Source: Synanceia verrucosa
Lineage: Eukaryota; Chordata; Actinopteri; Perciformes; Synanceiidae
Assembly: GCA_029721515.1 (NCBI GenBank)
Contig: CM056556.1
Span: 2,666,501 to 2,730,500, forward strand
Length of the DNA: 64,000 nt
Direction of reading: 5' to 3'
Shown: one piece after another, positions 1-13,140 of the stretch
Position numbering within the stretch: the stretch's first letter is position 1
Layout: each line of letters opens with the position of its first letter
Translations under genes and position numbers: made by a program
The notes under the pieces: model-generated
Databases searched by the model: none
What the model saw: the letters and a program-made list of their open reading frames with translations, nothing else
What the model was told of the DNA's origin: nothing

Positions 1-177
1 ATGCAGCGATCACAGTACTTGATGTACTTGCTGCTTGAATACTGTGACGAGCAGAATAAAGTATAAACAAGTATCACAATATAGAGCAGAGTTTGGAATG
101 ACATGATATTCAGGTAAAATGAATGTGATGTGAGAAACAGGCTGCTGTCATATTCTGTCCATAATTGTGTTTTGCAG

Positions 178-3100
178 TGACCAAGAGCCCCCTTACTCCA
201 TGATCACTTTACACGAGATGGCAGAGACAGGTAAGAAAAACTGTAAAACACACATTCACACACTGGGCTTATTATGAGTACAGTTTAAAAAACTGCTACA
301 GAACATACCAAGCAATGTGACACCCTTGGTGTGTTTAGAAATGAGATGATCAGAAGTTATGAAAAGGGGAAAGCTAAGAACGTCAGCCAAACACAGAGAC
401 ACTAAATGGACCAGGTGGCTAATGGCTCAGCTGACAAAAACATTTCTTGGTTGGCTCTTAGTCATGTGCACAATCCTTCAGTGCTTAAGGTGTTTTAAAA
501 ATTGTCCATGGGATTTATAATTTCTACCGACTGGTGAGGAGTCCCAGGAATTTAATATATGCTGAATATGTCGTCCCCACCCCCCTCAGTCTGAGCTGGT
601 GGGTTGTTTTTGAGAACTGCTGAGGCAGTGATATTCCAGTAGCTTTGTACGCAGCAGACAGAGGCGTTCCTCTTAGTCTGAACGGTGATGGTTTTTCCTA
701 TTTAGGCTCCTGTGACACCTCAGATCACTCTGAATTGATATGTGTTGTTCAAAAGCAGATGTAGCAGTAAGAAGCTGTGGTTTGGGTTGAGATGTGTTCT
801 GTTTAAATAAGGACTAAACTAGGGCTGGGTACCAAACTCCCATACTTTTGTAGCTGACCGAAAAGCTCTGATCCTATTGGGTATCAAAAATGCATCATTT
901 TTCGGTGCCAATTTCCGATACCTGAGTATCTGTGAACCATGTTCTCAGATGTCATTATGGACGGGGGGGAGGGACATGTCCCCTTCAGATTCATAGTGAG
1001 ACTGATCTGTCCCCCCACTTTCCAGCATAAGGAGACAGACATCATCTGCTACTGACGTAAACAGTAGCTACATGTTTTGTTGTACGTCTGTAATGCTGGA
1101 AGAGCTGGGAGCATTAACTTTGAGGTTATGTTGATCTGATCTCCAAGTTACGACTTCCAGTAAACACATCATAAGGCAAACTCTCACTCCCCAGGGTCCT
1201 AAAGAGGAACTGGAAGCAGCCTGTGCCTGTTGATCATCATCAGACCGTTGTCTAGCATGTCTACCATGATAGAGACCAAATTATACTAAAATAACCTTTT
1301 GAGTTGAAATCATAAAAGAATGATAATAATAAATATAAATGAATACTGATGATGACCATCATTAAAGCCAAAATTAACTGAGGTATCATTCTGGAACTGG
1401 TATTGAAATTGGCATTGTATTTGAACAACACCCAGCCCTAACTAAAATAAAGACGCATCAATCAAGGTTTCAACAAGTGCCATTTCATTTCGAGGAAACA
1501 CTTAAGTTTTCATTCTGAAATCCTCCACTGTACTGAGGACAGTCATCACTCCTCCTTCTCCCCTGACTGAGACTAGTGAGGAGTGTGATTGGAAATGACT
1601 TACAGCTGGTTCTCCCCATAACTGAAGCATGTGAGGAGGCACTGATCACCTTTTCCAAACCCCAGATGGCGTCTCTTCCTACGGGGTCCGTGTCCCTCCG
1701 TCTGGCTCAGTCTCCTGATGTTTGTTTTCCCTGAGACTCACGAGTTACACTTCATGTGTCGCTCACAACTGACGTCACTGCATGGCTGCAGCTGATTATT
1801 TTCACTGTCAGATAGTCTGCTGATTATTTCTCGCTTGGTCTATAAAATGTCAGTAAATGGTGAAGAATGTAGAGCGGTGTTTCCCAAAGCCCACAACCAC
1901 GTCCTTACGTCCTGTTTTGTCAACAAGTCAAAAATATCTAGTTTGTTTTCATAGAGGAGGATTCAAGAAGCTGGAATCAGATATCATTTTCATAAATATC
2001 TGCTCAATCAATCTAATAGTTGTTGATATTATTTAGTAGGTCACAATTAGTTAATTAAACATTGCAGCCCTATATTTTTCTGTTTTGTATGTTTCCAGAT
2101 GGATTTTTTTTGTGCAGCAAGTGAATAACACATAGAGTTGCAGTTGTCTTATGGCGGCTGTGTTAGCACAATGTTCGATGCTCGCATGTCCATGTGGTTT
2201 GACAACAGTCAGGCTGGGTATTAGCTTGCAGACGCTGAACCCTGAAGGCAACCAAGCAGAAATCCAGTCAGCCAGCCAGTCACTTTCTGTTTGACATGTG
2301 CCGCGATGTTACATTATTCATCAGCCGGTTGGCCAGAGATTTTACGAGTGGTAGCGTTGGAGAGAGAAAGAGAAAGAGAGAGCGTTTTATTGAGTCATCT
2401 AATGGACAGGAAATGGATCTTTTAATATTTATGCTACATCTGATACTCATAATTTAGGGATCTGTCATGCAAAGTGATTTCAGTACAGTTCAATCATCTT
2501 TGTCTGGTTTCATGTGGACTAATGTTTTTTCACATGAAGTGTGTGTCCAACAGAGATCAGATTGGTCGGATAAATTCACGTCACACTTTTCGCCCTCAGA
2601 TGATGGTTGGCTGGAGGTTGTCCAGTCCCTGATTCGAGTGATCCCATTGGACGATCCGCTTGGCCCTGCAGTCATAACGCTTCTATTGGATGAGTGTCCC
2701 CTGCCCACCAAGGTCAGTGTCTTTAGCCTGTTGTTGACCCAGAAAGAGTCATTTTGGGTATAATAGCTTAATAGTAAAATCACCCATTACCTTGGAGGAG
2801 CTGGCTTGTAACTTCATCACATTATCATATTGTTTTCATTTGGCCCCCTCTTTCCACCCCCTCCTTTTCCCCCTTTTGGACAAATCAAATGTGTTTAGGA
2901 CCTCCTGCCTCCTGGTCCAAAGTAACCTGAGGACAAAGGACAATGCTATGACACTCTGAACAGTATGAACTCTGCACTTTTTCCAGTGTTCAGCAGGAAT
3001 ATGCTCCACCTAACAAAACATATTTTGCGTGTTTTAAAATCTAAAATGTAAAGCGCTCCTTGCCTGCAGATGGTGTGTCTAAGTAGTGCTGGCTATGAAA

Positions 3101-6100
3101 CTGCTGGCCTTGCAGCTTAGCAGCTGGATGATGTTGTCTGATCCTGGTTTCTCTGCTGCATCAGTGACTCTGTGTCCCTGTTAAATGAACCAGGTGTAGC
3201 ATTTAAGGACACCTATTGGCAGAAACGTAATATAATATTACTGAGTATGATTTCTTTAGTGTATAGTCACCTGAAAATAAGAATAGTTTTGACTTTATTG
3301 TATCTTGAACTCTTTTGAGGCACTTTCCATCGCAGTCACATGTATATTTTATTAATCAATTATTATTGATTGTTTGGTTAGAAAGTGTGTGTGTGAGATA
3401 TCCTCTGTTTCCTCTGTGCAGGACGCTCTCCAGAAACTGTCTGACATGTTGAGCCTGAGTTCGGCCGTCGCATGTCAGGACGCTCTAAACCCGGCAAAAC
3501 ACAGAAACACCACTGCTGTCCTGGGATGCCTGGCAGAGAAACTGGCTGGTACAGTCCATATTTACACTCCTGATACTTTTAATTCTTGAGTCAATAGTCT
3601 AGCGCCGCACTGTATTAAGCTCACTGCAAACAACTGATTGGTTTGGGGCTATTTCATGAAATATTGTGTGAATGAAGAAGCTCCTCTCAAAGTCAGGAAA
3701 CAGCCACTTTCTGAACACTGTAAATATATTTTCTTCGTGGTATTGACCAGCACAATGTCGTCGCTTTTCTTTTTTTTTTTTTTTAGGTCCGGCTAGTATT
3801 GGATTGTTGAGCCCTGGAACCCTTGAGTACCTTCTAGAGAGCCTGGTGAGCACACAAAGACACACAACCACACATTTTGGTGGCAGTCTGCATGTCCATG
3901 ATTCATTTTATGGGAAGGTGTATTTTTATGGCTTATCATCCTTGCATGTTGCCTTGGAAAGGTCATCACTTTTCTGGAGATACCTCAACAGTCGCGGACC
4001 TTTTTGTTTCCAAAAAGCAAAACAAAGACAGTGTCTTGTGTCCCGATACATTCAAAGACTCCAGTAAAATTGATTTTTATGTAGTGTGAATTCAGTATGC
4101 TTTGAATAAAGGTGTGATCGGGGCGTTGTTTTTACAAATGACTTACAAAATTATTTACTGCTTGTTTTTGTTATTCATCAGTAAAGAACCTGGCTGTTTT
4201 CCAGTCCACTCTGTCTGATGGCAATTTTATTTCATACTGATCCAACAAAAAGCAATAAAATCATCCTAATGACAGATTTTATGGAAAGTTGTGCAGCTGC
4301 TTTAATTTCTGCTTTGGACAATGTCCTTTAAATATGAAGTATTTGCAACAAGTGTTCAGTGCTCCATAAACTTTATGTAGTTGACTGTCAGTGACTTCAA
4401 AGTCAAGCTGGAGGTAAAAGATGTATGTAGACAGAGGGATTTCCTGTTTTCCAGATATAAAACTCTAAACAGCTTTCATTCAATATCTGTCCTCACTAAC
4501 AATTAATAACATAAAGCATAGTTAAATGAGACAATTTAGATTATGAATTGTTAGTGTACATTTGCCTGAAAAAAAAATGTTGTTGTCAAGATCAAAATAA
4601 TAACTTTCCTCTCTGTGAATCTCTTTCCAGAGTTCAGAGGCCCACCCCACTGTCATGCTGTTCGCTCTCATCGCTTTGGAGAAGTTCTCTCAGACCAGTA
4701 GGTTCATATTCAGTATTCATGATGAGTCGGGTTGTGCCAATTTTGATACATTTGGGGAGTTAGAGATTGCATGCATCTTCTTGCCCTTAGGTGAGAACAA
4801 GCTGACGGTGTCCGAGTCGTGCATCAGCAACCGACTCGCTGTCCTGGAGTCGTGGGCGGAGCATACTGACTACCTGAAGAGGCAGGTGGGATTCTGCTCA
4901 CAGTGGAGCCTCGACAACCTGTGTGAGTAGTCCCACTGTTTTTTTGTTTGTTAAAATCACATGCCTCAATCTCTTTACTGTGTTTGTGAAGAAAGAAATG
5001 TGATCATGTTTCCTTCATCGTCCTCCATCCAGTCCTGAAGGAGGGTCGTCAGTTCACCTACGAGAAGGTCAACCTCACCAACATAAACACCATGCTCAAC
5101 AGCAATGATGTCAGCGAATACCTCAAGATTTCCCCTACCGGACTAGAGGTTAGTCTGAGCGTGATTCATTTAGGAAATGATGCCTGATATTTTTTTTCAG
5201 GAGTGCATATATGTAGACTCTCTGTTATTGCTCCCCTCCTCAGGCACGATGTGATGCCTCGTCCTTTGAGAGCGTGCGTTGTACATTCTGCGTGGATTCA
5301 GGTGTTTGGTACTATGAGGTGACGGTCATCACATCAGGCGTGATGCAAATCGGATGGGCCACCAAGGACAGCAAGTTCCTCAACCATGTACTGGTCTTCA
5401 GTGTCTGCAATGTTCAACTCTTCCACATTCTCTTTCATTGCAATCGTGCAATTTGGCTTTTTGCATGTGTGTGTGTTTCAGGAGGGTTATGGGATAGGAG
5501 ATGATGAATACTCATGTGCGTATGATGGCTGCAGGCAGCTCATCTGGTACAATGCTCGCAGTAAACCTCACTCTCACCCCTGCTGGAAGGAGGGTATGTG
5601 CTAAAACACTTGACATGCTACTTTTAACTCATTGAGTGCCAGCCGTTTTATAAAACACAAAGTGTCTTGTTCCAGTGATTTTGTCCATTTTGAGTCATAT
5701 TTCTAGACCCACAGAATATTTTGTACTATGACTCTGAAAACACTGAATAGCTCAAATGAAAGAAGAGACTCTCTATTTCATCATGAAAAAAATGTTTGTT
5801 TTTATCTTGTTCCATTCTTGTTTTATCAGAGGTAGAGTAGAGGACACTTTCACCAAAATCACCACTTCTTGTCCAGATTCTTTGTTTTACTCTCTAATCT
5901 CGATCGTCTCCACTTCCTGCTTTGATCTCTGTGGTGTATACCGTCTCTTTATGCTCCAACTACATCTCCCCAATATTACTCCCACCTGGAGCATCAGATA
6001 ATAGTAATAACAGACCGCCACAACTTTATTTTTGTGCTTGTGTGGCCTGTTTAGGAGACGCCATCGGCTTCCTGTTGGACCTCAGCAAGAAGCAGATGAT

Positions 6101-8707
6101 CTTCTATCTCAATGGACATCAGCTGCCACCAGAGAAACAGGTCTTCTCCTCGGCCACGTAAGCACACTCACAGTCACCTCCTTAATATCTGGCCATGATT
6201 CTACCTCATGTTCTACCTCACTTCTTTCCTCTAGGTTTGTCCCTCCCTTTCTTCTTTCTTTGTATTTATTTTTTTTCCCACATTAACCCTCATCTTTGCT
6301 GCACCTGTAGGTCTGGTTTCTTTGCGGCAGCCAGCTTCATGTCATACCAGCAGTGTGAGTTTAACTTTGGGGCCAAGCCTTTCCGTCACCCACCTTCTGT
6401 CAAGTTCAGCACCTTCAACGATTTTGCATCACTGCTGCCCAGTGAAAAGATCATCCTACCCAGGTAAAAAATGAAGCCTGTCCTCCCGGTGATTTTCCAT
6501 CAGAGTCTGCACTGTGAGCAGTGTGTTGTCTTACCCAACTGTCCCCTGATTAGTGAATCATTTGTTTGCACAGTGTCCAACATATAGAGACAAACATGAC
6601 TCATCTTTTGGGGTTGAGCATTTTCATTACTCTTTCATTTGTTGGCCACACTAAAGCAGTCCTTTAGACTTTTTGTAATGGAGGAGTTCAGCGATATTTA
6701 TACAAGAGATGTTCAGCAAAGCAACAGTACAAATAACAGGCATTTAGTCATGGCTCTGTCTATTTTAGGGCTTCCAGTAAATTATGGCAGTGACCCAGCA
6801 TCCACAAAACTCTGGCAGTGTAACATGAAAATTAAATGTTTGTGGAGACAAAATGCCAGCTGAACATCTCTGTCATGCTTAAAGTTATCAGGTTTTGTCA
6901 GCTAAATTAAAATCTTAAATTAAATATAAATATATAAATAATTAAAAACTTAAAAGTTAAATATAATCTTGACAAAGAAAAAGGCAGGGATGTTTTTGTT
7001 ATTGATCAAAGCAAAAAAACCCCAAAACAATTTATTATATTCAATATACAGTTAGAGCTAACGAGGTGAAGAACAGTGGGATGAATTAAAAAAAAAAATG
7101 ACCTAGCTTGGGAAAATAAAGTAGTGATGGTGCAGTTGCTGTATTACGTCACTCTCCTGCGTCCTGTGTTTGAAGTTGTTTCGCTTGCCATAAAAACTTA
7201 TTTACATGAACAGAAAAAAAGAGACAGGTGTAATATGTTTAAATTTAAAATTGCCACAGCACAAGTCCATCATGTCACCCTGCAGTGCCAAGTTGTCATG
7301 GCTACACACAGACGAAAACCGTTTTAAATACATGTCTGCTTTTGTTTCAGACACCGGCGTCTGGCCTTGCTAAAGCAGGTTAGCATCCGAGACAACTGCT
7401 GCACGCTGTGTTGTGACGTCATGGCTGACACGGAGCTGCGGCCATGTGGACATGGGTATGTCGCTATTCAAACTGTTCAATTCAGCGTGTTTGGGTACAA
7501 GATCTTTTTTGAGCAGTTAAGCCTTGTTCACACTGCCTGACTCTCTCCTCCCCTGTCAGAGTTTTGAGGTGTTCACACTACATGACTGGTCGGAGACGGG
7601 AGTGTTCAAACTACAGGACTCTCCATCAGCAGGCCCGTCCAAGTGCCGCACTGCTGTCCAGTCAGCCTCCTCTTGTTAATTCCTGGTTAATAAATGAGCC
7701 GCTCGTTGTTTTCTAGTGTTTACAGTGATCACTGAAACAGCTCTGAGGCTGACAGGAGTTTTTCTTTTTCCACAAAGTTTATTGAAGAACATCATTTATT
7801 AAACATGTGAGATAAAGAAAAGTTCCCTGGCATTTTTCTCTATTTCACTGTAAATATGAGGGACAATACTAATGAATATATGGCCTTCCAAACACTAGAA
7901 CGAAGCCTCTTCTGCTATCTTTGAAGATGGATTTCAGCTGTTTCAGTGATCACTGTAAACAAGTGATCATTTGAACACTAGAAAACAACGAGCAGCTCAT
8001 TTATTAACCAGGAATTAGCGAGAGGAGGCTGACTGGAGCGCAGTCAAAAACGAGCCTAAAATCATGTAGTGTGAACAAGGCATTATTCTTAGGAAAAGTT
8101 AGACTAAGGTGCCGTCCACATGACAACGGAATTCTGTGAATCCGACAAACTTAAATACCGATTCCGTTTTGCGTACAGATGGCTCCGACATAGTCAGTGA
8201 CCCACAACGGTATTTTCTGACAGCGGGTTCCAGAGTGAGAAGATCTGACAAAGCCGTTTCGGAGTTGCAGTGTGTTCCCGGCATTGTTGCTAACGATGAC
8301 GTCACATCATCATGTGACCAAAAGTAGTTGTAAACAAGGACTTCATGTACATGCACATTGCATTCTTTCGTTCTTTTTTCGTGTCTCTGTGTTTTTTTTT
8401 TTAACAGCGACACCTCTCCGTGTGGCACATGTATTATATCCTTGTCAATCGTTATTGCATTGCTATGTAGACGGAAATTCTTTCGGCATCGTTCACACAA
8501 GCGTTATTGTGCCATTGTCGTGTGGACGGAGCGTAAGTCAATTTTCTTCTGAAGTTTGCTGTGATTGGATAATAAAATCATCCTTTATATGTCCCTCCGT
8601 CCTCCTCCAGTGGTATGTGTATGGAGTGTGCCTTACAGTTAGAGACGTGCCCGCTGTGCCGCCAGGACATCCAGACCCGGGTCAGACTCATTGCACACGT
8701 CTCCTGA
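178..8707 (+). CDS. rspry1: RING finger and SPRY domain-containing protein 1, 5'-partial (13 exons)
   Basis: Coding exons read at 178-230, 2600-2712, 3422-3548, 3787-3845, 4631-4697, 4791-4922, 5033-5148, 5244-5387, 5482-5593, 6055-6157, 6311-6463, 7351-7455 and 8611-8707, all with AG/GT borders and matching phases. Together they give 459 residues and a TGA stop, about 80% of the ~576-residue vertebrate protein; the N-terminal exons lie left of the window. The first exon encodes QEPPYSMITLHEMAET, an RSPRY1 signature. Exons 8-11 encode the SPRY domain (WYYEVTV, GVMQIGWA, DDEYSCAYDG, QQCEFNFGAKPF). The last two exons encode a C-terminal C3HC4-type RING (CCTLCCDVMADTELRPCGH, then MECALQLETCPLCR). 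RSPRY1 is a predicted E3 ubiquitin ligase; human mutations cause a skeletal dysplasia. Introns carry several MITEs. Identity is certain; ligase activity is known only by family. Confidence 0.95.
820..1440. mobile_element. hAT-like MITE in an rspry1 intron
   Basis: Terminal inverted repeats TAGGGCTGGGT and ACCCAGCCCTA bound 621 bp of non-coding DNA containing the degenerate GGTATC/GATACC motifs common in fish non-autonomous hAT elements. ACTAAA occurs just outside both ends (813-818 and 1441-1446), which may be an eroded 8-bp target duplication. No transposase is present. The superfamily is inferred from the ends only. Confidence 0.55.
5624..5990 (+). mobile_element. TTAA-flanked MITE, copy 1 (rspry1 intron)
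   Basis: Copy 1 of a family seen in five places in this window. It begins TTAACTCATTGAGTGCC and runs through shared landmarks (CAGAATATTTTGTACTATG, AGAGACTCTCTATTTCATCA, GATCTCTGTGGTGTATACCG). It is truncated near its right end, after the ACTACATCTCC landmark. TTAA at the boundary and a TTAACYC...GAGTG terminus fit a piggyBac-derived MITE. It lies about 30 bp inside the donor of the exon ending at 5593. Confidence 0.7.
7521..8081. mobile_element. Fold-back MITE with GCCTTGTTCACACT ends (rspry1 intron)
   Basis: The left end GCCTTGTTCACACT is mirrored by AGTGTGAACAAGGC on the right. Internal arms are also inverted: AATAAATGAGC and TTTCTAGTGTTTACAGTGATC near 7690-7730 reappear in reverse complement near 7940-8010. 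The core (ATCATTTATTAAA, CACTGTAAATATGAG) recurs at 53.2-53.5 kb in a ccnd2 intron, so it is a dispersed family. No coding capacity. Confidence 0.65.
8109..8532. mobile_element. MITE with CCGTCCACA ends (rspry1 last intron)
   Basis: GTGCCGTCCACATGACAACG at the left pairs with CATTGTCGTGTGGACGGAGC at the right as ~20-bp terminal inverted repeats with a few mismatches. The interior is non-coding. It sits 30 bp after the previous MITE and 78 bp before the final coding exon. Exact ends and target duplication are unresolved. Confidence 0.55.
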
Positions 8708-11171
8708 CAAACCTCCTGCCCATTCTCCAGCAAGGAGAGACACCACACAAGGCCGACGGCCTCATCCTCCTCCAATCCCCTCTCACCCAGCAGGACTGAG
8801 AGGATGGCGTCTCTGTGTTGCGATGACGCCACAACTGCGACTCCTCGTAAGAGGAGGTGACGATGGAGGGGCGGAGAGAAGAGGAGGAGGAGGAGGAGGA
8901 GGAAATGAGAGGATGGGAATTTAAACCACAGGAGCTTTCTCCCATTTATCTTCATCTCCTCTTTTGTATCCTTCTGACAACTCATTGCAGAAGCTGGGCC
9001 AAGAATCATTGACTTTCTACCCACAGAGTGTATTTCAAACAAAAAAGTGAGGAGGAGAAACAGTTGGAACCAACTTCTCATCTGCAAACCCCTGCGTAGA
9101 GTTATCAGACATCCTTTCTATGATACGAGGATCCCACTGCGCTTTCACCTCGGAGGCTATTACTATTTAATCCCATCCTCGTCATGCACACGTCTGCGGA
9201 TCTGAAAGGGTCGGGGAGCAGGAACGAACACAGCCTGTAGTACAGTATTAAACCCAAGGTACAGATACATTTGAGATGAGTGTCACTTTCAAGTTTTTTT
9301 GGGTATAGATATGTGAATTATGGTGTCCTCAAAGTAGCATTTCCATTCCCTTTTCTCAAGACCTGTTTGGTCAGCTTCACATCTGGGGGGAAAAAAAAGA
9401 CCTCATTGGTTAATATATCCGATTTTGTTCTTGATGTCAGAAAGCTTTAAAGATGCAGAAATGATTTGAAAACCAACCAGTAGAAAACTACTTGAATCTA
9501 TATGAGAAGTAAGTGACCCTGCTGCTTTTTGTGCTTTCTTGTCTTTGCTCAGATGTTAATGTTTCCTCAGTCATGTGCAACCACGACCACAACAAATAAA
9601 TACTCAGATATCAGCATTTACAGAAGGTTTGTCTGTATATGAAATCATATTTCTCTCAGATTAGAAGTCCTTATGTTTAAAGATTCAGTGATGGGAGTGT
9701 ACAATTGAATTTATCTGTGATTGCTTTATTGGTGCTAACAACTTAGCAACGAGCCACGATGAGTTGGTGCATAAGTAACTTTGTCTTAATTAACAAACAC
9801 AGCATCTGTATTAAGATGCGTATTTTCAGTCCTCAAAGTGTGATTTTAATTTTCTATTATTAATGGTGAATGCATATGTAGAAAGTTGGCTGACAGGTAC
9901 AACAGGTTGTGTTGATTGACAGTGTTTTATTAACTGATGAGTAAATTTCTCAGAGCAAATGTGAAATTTTAAGTGAATTGTTTTCCCTCTTTACCAGTTT
10001 ACTGAATATCCCAGGGTCGTAAAATGTTGACATTTTGAATTTGAATAGGTGGTAAAATACTTGAATATATGACCTTAGCTAGCCAAGAGGCTAACCAAAA
10101 CAGTGATGTGATCTGGAGAGTGTGTGTTTCTCTACAGAAAATACATATTAATGTTTCAGAAATCCCAGCATACAGACCCGATCTTGTCAGAATAAGTTCG
10201 TCAGATTGGAAGCGTGTCTTTCAGACTGAGTCAAATGTGGTTTCCCTCTCTGTGCTTTATATAACGGCACATCTCTGCTCTCATTCAGCCGCTGCTCTGT
10301 CTTTCTAAGAACCTCATGTTTTCTGTCTCTTTCTGTCATCTCTGGTTTGACTGACAGTTACATTTTGGAAACAGGTGATAAAATATGGGACTGATTCCAG
10401 AACAATTTGTATAATTAAAAAAAAAAAATATATTTTGGTCATTGGTTTATGATAAAGTGACTACTCCACCAAATAGCATGAGCAAATAAATTCTCCTCAG
10501 ATCTATACTAGAAATATTTCTAAAAGGTAACTTGCATCCCTCAGTAGGACAAATTACTGGTCTGGTCACTGTTTGCTATCTTTCCTGGAGCACCTTAAAC
10601 TGTACATGCAGGTGAGAGAAGTTTACCTTTGTCTCTACAGTTGGAGATGAAGTTCAAGATTGTAAAGAATAAGTTGTGGGTTATATTTAAAACATCTATA
10701 AAGGAATTCCCAAAGTTCCCAAAGATGTGATTTGAAGAATTGTTGTTTCCTGGATTGTGATATTTGTAATAAATGTATGTTCATGTGATATTTTTGTTTG
10801 ATGACTGAGTGGTGTTTGTTTGCATGTCAGATCATCCTGGTCCCAATATATAATTGATAATTGAATTTCTAATATTGCTGATTTGTGTGGATCTTAATAC
10901 ACATTTATATTCACTGATATTTGTTATTGAAATAGTAGATCAAAGCTGAAGTACCAGTAAGAATCAGAATATTTACTTGAATTTGTTGTGACGTTTCAGT
11001 ACAGAAAGCAAGGGGATTTTATGAGAACCGTTTTGTGTCAGCAATATCTGTAAAAAGTTATCATTTGTCCAAAAAGTCTGATTTCTACAATATCATGGAT
11101 GTTCTCTGGTAGGAACCAACGTGCGCAGAATTTGTTCCACCGGACGGGAGTCGGCTGCGCACATGTTCGTC
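8708..11171. other. rspry1 3' UTR and rspry1-arl2bp intergenic spacer
   Basis: After the rspry1 stop comes probable 3' UTR, including a short purine-rich AGG repeat at about 8879-8903, then a candidate AATAAA at 9595-9600. From about 9.6 to 11.1 kb the DNA is AT-rich, with no convincing exon, RNA gene or large repeat. GC content rises just before arl2bp. Confidence 0.5.
9595..9600 (+). terminator. Candidate rspry1 poly(A) signal
   Basis: First canonical AATAAA after the rspry1 stop, about 890 bp downstream. A second AATAAA near 10.77 kb could be an alternative. Called from the hexamer and position only. Confidence 0.45.
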
Positions 11172-11185
11172 GTTTCCTTGGTAAC
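11172..11185 (+). promoter_or_regulatory. RFX X-box in the arl2bp promoter
   Basis: GTTTCCTTGGTAAC fits the X-box consensus RYYNYYWWRRNRAC at every position: half-sites GTTTCC and GGTAAC around TT. It lies 50 bp upstream of the arl2bp ATG in a locally GC-rich stretch. RFX factors drive ciliary genes through such sites, and ARL2BP is a ciliary protein, so the site makes functional sense. Binding itself is inferred. Confidence 0.75.
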
Positions 11186-11235
11186 AACATTGCGGTCGCT
11201 ATCTGCCACACACGTTTATGACTTATTTTAACAAC

Positions 11236-13140
11236 ATGGACATCCAGGAACTAAGTAAGTACATTAAATTCACCAAACTAACACTCGTGCAACTTAAATA
11301 AAGGTGTAAAGCGATAGTTTTATATTGTTATAGGGAACAAACCCGGCAGATTGTTGATTCAACGCTAACCATCGTTACATTTGTTTGGCTAACGTTAGCT
11401 AACATTTAGCTTGGCGAGTCAGCTAACGCTAACTAACTGCTCGTTCAGTATTCACCAAAATCAGTTTGGCTTGACGGGCAGCTCTGTTTCTCAGTAAAGA
11501 TTTTTGTTTGTGGTAAAAAGGCATTTGTTAGTTAACCTAAGCTAATTGTTCATTGAAGCTAACAGCTTTGATTGCCCTCCCAAAATACGAGTAACGTTCA
11601 TCATATGTTGCTTCTCTTCTTTCTCCAGATGTCAGAGACAACATCGTAGAAATGGTTGACATGGACGAAGAAAACTTTGCTATTGCCAGGTGGGTTTCTA
11701 AGGTCACTTCACAAGACATGCTGGCACAGCCTTTGAACGTTTTCTGTTGACAGTTGTGTCATTTACACAGTGGAACTATTGTTTTTAGCATTCAGTGCTC
11801 ATTTTGACCATCATGTCTACAGCTGGAGAAAGCTCACTTAATATGCTGCATATCAAGTTTACTTTAGTGATTAATATAATATTTTTCTCTCCTCAGTTCA
11901 TCAGCTGCAGATGCTGCTTTTGACGCTGTTATTGGCTGCATAGAGGACGTCATCATGGGTAGGATTATTTTTTTTTTAATAAATTATTATCTTATCACAT
12001 GAAGAAATTTCTCACTGTCAACAACAGCATCGTTTACTGTTTGAGACTAATGAATTATTTGAAGTGCATGCTTGAGCTCCAGCACTCACCACAGGATTTC
12101 ACTGACATTAACATATTTCATAAATGCACATGCTGCAGGAGATACGCACTGTTTCATCTGTCCTATATGAGTCTGCCTTAGTGGAACAATATTTGAAGCA
12201 TGAGAATCTGCATGTTCATGTCCATTTCTTGTAGAGGAGGAGTTCCAGCAGCTTCAGCAGAGCTTCATGGAGAAACACTACCTGGAGTTTGAGGATTCGG
12301 ACGAGAACAAGCTCAGCTACACACCCATCTTCAACGAATATGTGAGTTTCAGCTGGATGTGGTCTGATGGTGCTCCAAAACCTGTTGTCAAGGAATATGT
12401 AAGCTGATGTGTATAACCTCTTCTAAGTTTAATACACAGTTTCCTTTGGAAATGTGACTGTTCACATCATCAGATATATCTTAAAACCTACAGCTCTAGC
12501 AAATATTGTGACTTTTTCATAATTCAAGGCCATTGTTTAGGTTGACCTGCTAGAGAAACACCTGGAGCAGCAGCTGATGGAGAGGATCCCCACCTTCAAC
12601 ATGGACACTTTCATAGAGCTGCTCATGTAAGCTTTGACATCATCACTCTCCCCTGAAACCATCTTATGATGTCACTGGAAGCAACCAGTCGGCTTTGGTG
12701 CACCTGTTGTGCTAAAGAAATGCTACTTTGCAGCAGGCCACTAGGTGGCACAAAAGCACATTGTAGAAATGATTGTATCCACCTCTGCTTCGCTCCCATC
12801 TGCAGGCAACACAAAGAGGAGGTGCCAGGTGACATCTTTGACATGCTGCTGACATTCACTGACTTCATGGCCTTTAAGGAGATGTTTCTGGAATACAGAG
12901 CAGTGGGTTGCAAACTGAAGAGCACATCAATTAGTCTCTTATTTATAAGCATCAGCCGGTGTTCAAGCACATTGAATCTTGATTTGTAGAATAAAACAAG
13001 TCATAAAGCTTTACTTTAATACCAGCTGTATGAATCTGTGTTTCCAGGAGAAGGAGGGTCGAGGTCTAGACCTGAGCCAAGGACTAGTGGTCACATCTCT
13101 GATCCCTACAGACTCCAAACACCCCGGCTCAGGTGACTGA
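11236..13140 (+). CDS. arl2bp: ADP-ribosylation factor-like 2 binding protein (BART), complete
   Basis: Seven coding exons: 11236-11254, 11629-11689, 11897-11958, 12235-12341, 12541-12626, 12806-12902 and 13048-13140. They join in frame to 174 residues plus TGA, against 163 in human. The start was chosen as the first ATG (AACAACATGG, a good Kozak context) giving MDIQELNVRD. The body is the all-helical BART domain (FDAVIGCIEDVIMEEEFQQL, FMEKHYLEFEDSDENKL, FNEYVDLLEKHLEQQL). The protein binds GTP-loaded ARL2/ARL3, acts at the centrosome and ciliary base and in mitochondria, and helps retain nuclear STAT3. Human loss causes retinitis pigmentosa, sometimes with situs inversus. The X-box upstream fits ciliary control. 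Same strand as rspry1, 2.5 kb downstream, as in human 16q13. Confidence 0.97.

Noticed and set aside
8136..8500. 133-codon minus-strand frame in the rspry1 last intron
   Set aside because: Lies wholly within a MITE with inverted ends; not a gene.
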